Source: Halobacillus_A sp043497005 (GTDB lineage: Bacteria > Bacillota > Bacilli > Bacillales > Halobacillaceae). Taken from it: DNA of 64,000 bases. Location of the stretch: assembly GCF_043497005.1 (NCBI RefSeq), contig NZ_JBIEKE010000001.1, forward strand, positions 62,001 through 126,000, given 5' to 3'. The position numbers and the translations under genes are program-made. The notes beneath the pieces are model-generated. The model did no database searches. It saw only the letters and a program-made list of their open reading frames with translations, and was not told the origin of the DNA. Below, in pieces: positions 61,891-64,000 of the stretch (the first letter of the stretch is position 1; every line of letters begins with the position of its first letter).

Positions 61891-62619
61891 ATGAGTTCTT
61901 TTAGCAATAATGACATTAACGAAAAAAGTAAGTGGCATGAAGAGGAAATAATGACATCTCAACCTTATAGGCAATCTATAAATTATATGCATAATTTGAT
62001 TGAGGATTTTAGAAAGGGATTGTATGTTACTTCATTAGCTTACAGTAGAGAAGGATCTTACAAAGATTCTGCCTTATAATTTGGTTCTGCTGATTTATTT
62101 GGTTCTGTAACCTCTATAGATATTATTATGAGAGAATTACCACTGAATTCTGTTAAAAGAGAATTGAGATATATGCTTGAAGCTACAATTAAATACGCCG
62201 CGATTGATAAACTTTGTAATGGAAGAACCTTGGAGGAAAAGTTAGAATACTTATATAAGCATATTCCGCGTTCTTCTATTGACCCAATAGATGATATCGG
62301 CCTACCAAAAGTAGTCGTTACCGATATAAAAGAATTATATTCATTGCTATGTCAATTTGTACATCCATCTAAAAAACAAATATCTGAATATAAACTTCAA
62401 TTCGAAAAAGCTAATTTAGGATTTGAAACACATAAAGAATTGAATTCATTCAATCAAGTCTTATTAAGGACATTTGATGTTATTTTATATATAGTACTCT
62501 ACACTAGAGGCTACTATGTCATGAAAGATGTATTTAATGTATTAAGTGACGAACCTAACTGGAAATTCCATAAAGGTAAACACATTAAAACTTTACCTAA
62601 CAAGCATAAGCCATCTTAG
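61891..62619 (+). pseudogene. Unknown protein gene interrupted by one in-frame stop
   Basis: ATG at 61891 follows AAGGAGAGG. The frame reads 62 residues to TAA at 62077-62079, then continues without a frameshift (FGSADLFGSVTSIDIIMREL) to 62619, giving a 242-residue product if the stop were absent. The C-terminal part is helical with QFVHPSKKQ and resembles small HEPN-like or DUF5677-like proteins, but I cannot name it. A single nonsense mutation is the simplest reading; two separate proteins are also possible (the second from ATG 62128, with no clear ribosome site). Confidence 0.7.
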
Positions 62620-62650
62620 CTAAAAGTTGGATTATTAGTTGAATATATGC

Positions 62651-62797
62651 GTGGAGGAGGATGCTGAGGAGATAAGGTATTTTCGGGATGATTTTCATAA
62701 AAGGTATGGCATGGGAGCGGTTCGGATGGTGGCCGGCAGTGAAGACGAGGGTATGAAGGATAAGGTTGAGGAGTGTATGATGCGGCTTACGAAGTGA
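62651..62797 (+). pseudogene. Small gene fragment
   Basis: A 48-codon frame from GTG at 62651 (EEDAEEIRYFRDDFHKRYG, then MVAGSEDEGMKDKVEEC) that resembles the end of a larger protein. It has no ribosome site of its own and no recognised family. Confidence 0.35.
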
Positions 62798-62893
62798 TGT
62801 GAGCGGACATGTCTTGCGTTGCCTTGCCTTAAGCCCCCCTAAATTAACTCTGTACTGGAACGAAAGGTATTTCACAAGAAAGGGGGGAGGAAG

Positions 62894-63121
62894 ATGAGTT
62901 TCAAGGATTATTTAATAGAGGAATATCGCATAAGTGAAAGTTCTGCCCAGGACTACGTCGGTCGTTTCAACGGAATTGTTAATAGAGGGGTTTACAAAGG
63001 TGAGGATGAATTAACTCCTACTTTGAAAGCTTCTATTGAAAAAGAATTTCCGAATTCGAAAAACCATTATCTTCTCGCTTTAGAACGATATATTAATTTT
63101 CAAAACCAAAATAAAAAGTAA
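62894..63121 (+). CDS. Small protein, perhaps with a recombinase-like N-terminal fold
   Basis: Protein of 75 residues with a strong GGGGGGAGG site before the ATG. Sequence MSFKDYLIEEYRISESSAQD, then YVGRFNGIVNRGVYKGE, resembles the helical core-binding (SAM-like) domain of tyrosine recombinases, without a catalytic domain. It could be an independent small protein or a remnant. Function unknown. Confidence 0.6.
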   Translation: MSFKDYLIEEYRISESSAQDYVGRFNGIVNRGVYKGEDELTPTLKASIEKEFPNSKNHYLLALERYINFQNQNKK

Positions 63122-63165
63122 TGTTAAACGAAAAAAGGTCACGAATGAAGTTAAAGTTTTGGGGT

Positions 63166-63213
63166 CTGCCCCCACTGTACTAAAGCATTAGAGTAGTGGG
63201 GGCAGGAGCTTTT
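63166..63213 (+). terminator. Terminator of the 75-residue gene
   Basis: CTGCCCCCACT / AGTGGGGGCAG with a loop of about 18 bases, then T-run. Confidence 0.75.
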
Positions 63214-63272
63214 TTTCTGAAATGAAATCGCAATGTTAATGGAAGAGGGTAGACTCGATCCTCTATAAATGG

Positions 63273-63320
63273 AAAAACACGTGATATCAGATATTAAAAT
63301 CTAGATTTCACGTGTTTTTT
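63273..63320. terminator. Bidirectional terminator
   Basis: AAAAACACGTGA / TCACGTGTTTTT with a long AT-rich loop. The arms contain CACGTG but this is not a parS site. Confidence 0.75.
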
Positions 63321-63353
63321 ATTAAGAAGGGAAAGGAGTTACCTTAGATTTAT

Positions 63354-64000
63354 CTATTTACTTAAGTATTCGATATTTCCTTCAACATCTTCTGTAATCA
63401 ATCCCTCTTTCAAGCTTAAATCAATAGCTTCCTGTACATATATCTCAGTATTGGTACTGGTACGATTATAGCCAAGTTGATTAGAAATTTCTCGGATTAA
63501 ATCGGCTTTCGGTAACCGGAGCGCTGCCTTTGCAATTTGAATAACTCTATTAGAATATTCAATCTTACTAATATCCTGTAATGCACGACGATGACGACTT
63601 TTTACTCGGAATTCGCTGTATGAACTGAACTGCTCATGATTTTTCCACAAGAATTTTCCTTTTTCTTCATTAGTTTCATAGACTTTCAACCCTGTTAAAA
63701 CATCTTGAATAACTTTTTCTAGCTTGGCCCCGCTCCTGGAAAAACCCCAAGCATTAATTATTTTTCTAGTTAAATTTAAAAAACTAACAGGTGCTTCGCC
63801 CTCAAGGATTTTTTTGATTTGTTCCTGTATTACTCGCTTTCCTTCAAAAGTGTAGAAATAATCATTAGGGATACTTACCTCATCTAATACTACGGGCTCG
63901 TAATAAATTACTTGCTGTATTCTATCTTCTGAAACTACAAAGTTATTAATTTTCTCATGTATAGTAGAAGTTTCTTCAGAGGGGTTAGGGTGATTTTTTT
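63354..64000 (-). CDS. 3' part of a large DUF3320-type helicase/nuclease protein, open at the window edge
   Basis: Only the last 215 residues are in the window; the frame stays open through position 64000 and the gene starts beyond it. The segment IKKILEGEAPVSFLNLTRKI, then INAWGFSRSGAKLEKVIQDVL, matches the DUF3320 pattern found at the C-terminus of DUF4011 superfamily 1 helicases with endonuclease domains. A shorter frame from 63689 uses TTG and is not the true start. If the full gene is such a protein, it is another nuclease-helicase fusion of the island. Confidence 0.65.
   Translation of the reverse strand, partial: KNHPNPSEETSTIHEKINNFVVSEDRIQQVIYYEPVVLDEVSIPNDYFYTFEGKRVIQEQIKKILEGEAPVSFLNLTRKIINAWGFSRSGAKLEKVIQDVLTGLKVYETNEEKGKFLWKNHEQFSSYSEFRVKSRHRRALQDISKIEYSNRVIQIAKAALRLPKADLIREISNQLGYNRTSTNTEIYVQEAIDLSLKEGLITEDVEGNIEYLSK

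Noticed and set aside
62077..62079. Programmed stop-codon read-through at TAA
   Set aside because: TAA is the least used codon for read-through, no downstream structure is evident and surrounding genes are decayed.
63273..63320. The CACGTG-containing palindrome as a parS site
   Set aside because: Outside the CACGTG core it does not match TGTTNCACGTGAAACA, and it has terminator features.

Overview
The window is a piece of a low-to-mid GC Gram-positive chromosome, almost certainly a spore-forming Bacillaceae of the moderately halophilic kind (Halobacillus-like). Evidence for this is the Bacillus-type gene order from rsmG/noc to rlmH, the spore genes splAB and yyaC, the Bacillus-type parS sites, and strongly acidic secreted proteins. 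It covers the counter-clockwise side of the replication origin. It begins in what looks like the last codons of rsmG and runs past rlmH.

Layout. 1-6.3 kb: a block between rsmG and noc that is not part of the usual gene order (splAB, an ArsR-type regulator with an MFS transporter, a GNAT acetyltransferase, a decayed membrane-protein gene, a VOC protein, a GyrI-like protein), with two perfect parS sites. 6.3-15 kb: the origin-proximal core noc-soj-spo0J, DUF554, yyaC, a YkvI-like transporter, mscS, DUF951, ychF and the rpsF-ssb-rpsR operon with a likely S6:S18 leader. 15-24.8 kb: nsrR and hmp, divergent and sharing a nitric-oxide operator; an orphan oligopeptide-binding lipoprotein; a class V aminotransferase with serA; two phosphatases. 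Dispersed palindromic repeats fill the gaps here. 25-33.9 kb: yybS-gdpP-rplI-dnaB, a HAD phosphatase/DeoR pair, purA with PurR boxes, and a LOG-family gene. 34-36 kb: tRNA-Asp, a truncated tRNA-Phe copy, an intact tRNA-Phe and a cell-wall M23 peptidase. 36.4-43.3 kb: the essential walR-walK-yycH-yycI-yycJ-htrA operon. 43.4-43.9 kb: a dense DnaA-box cluster. 43.9-52.4 kb: threonine aldolase, an ECF sigma/anti-sigma pair, asnB, two SRPBCC paralogues, a lipoprotein and rlmH.

52.4-64 kb, directly behind rlmH, is an accessory island. It holds a winged-helix GIY-YIG protein, a NERD-UvrD helicase, a PLD-helicase-DUF3427 protein convergent with a NUDIX hydrolase, a nuclease-like DUF2075 helicase, several gene fragments, a nonsense-interrupted gene, and the 3' end of what looks like a DUF3320-type helicase/nuclease that runs off the window. 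Four different proteins join a nuclease-type or DNA-binding domain to a helicase motor. This is the best candidate for an uncharacterised genome-defence region.

Other unusual material is non-coding: two arrays of degenerate repeats with an exact 20-bp period directly behind two unrelated genes, a four-copy palindromic repeat family with an internally deleted member, three related palindromes between duplicated SRPBCC genes, and the DnaA-box cluster far from dnaA. All family assignments come from reading motifs by eye; no database search was run.
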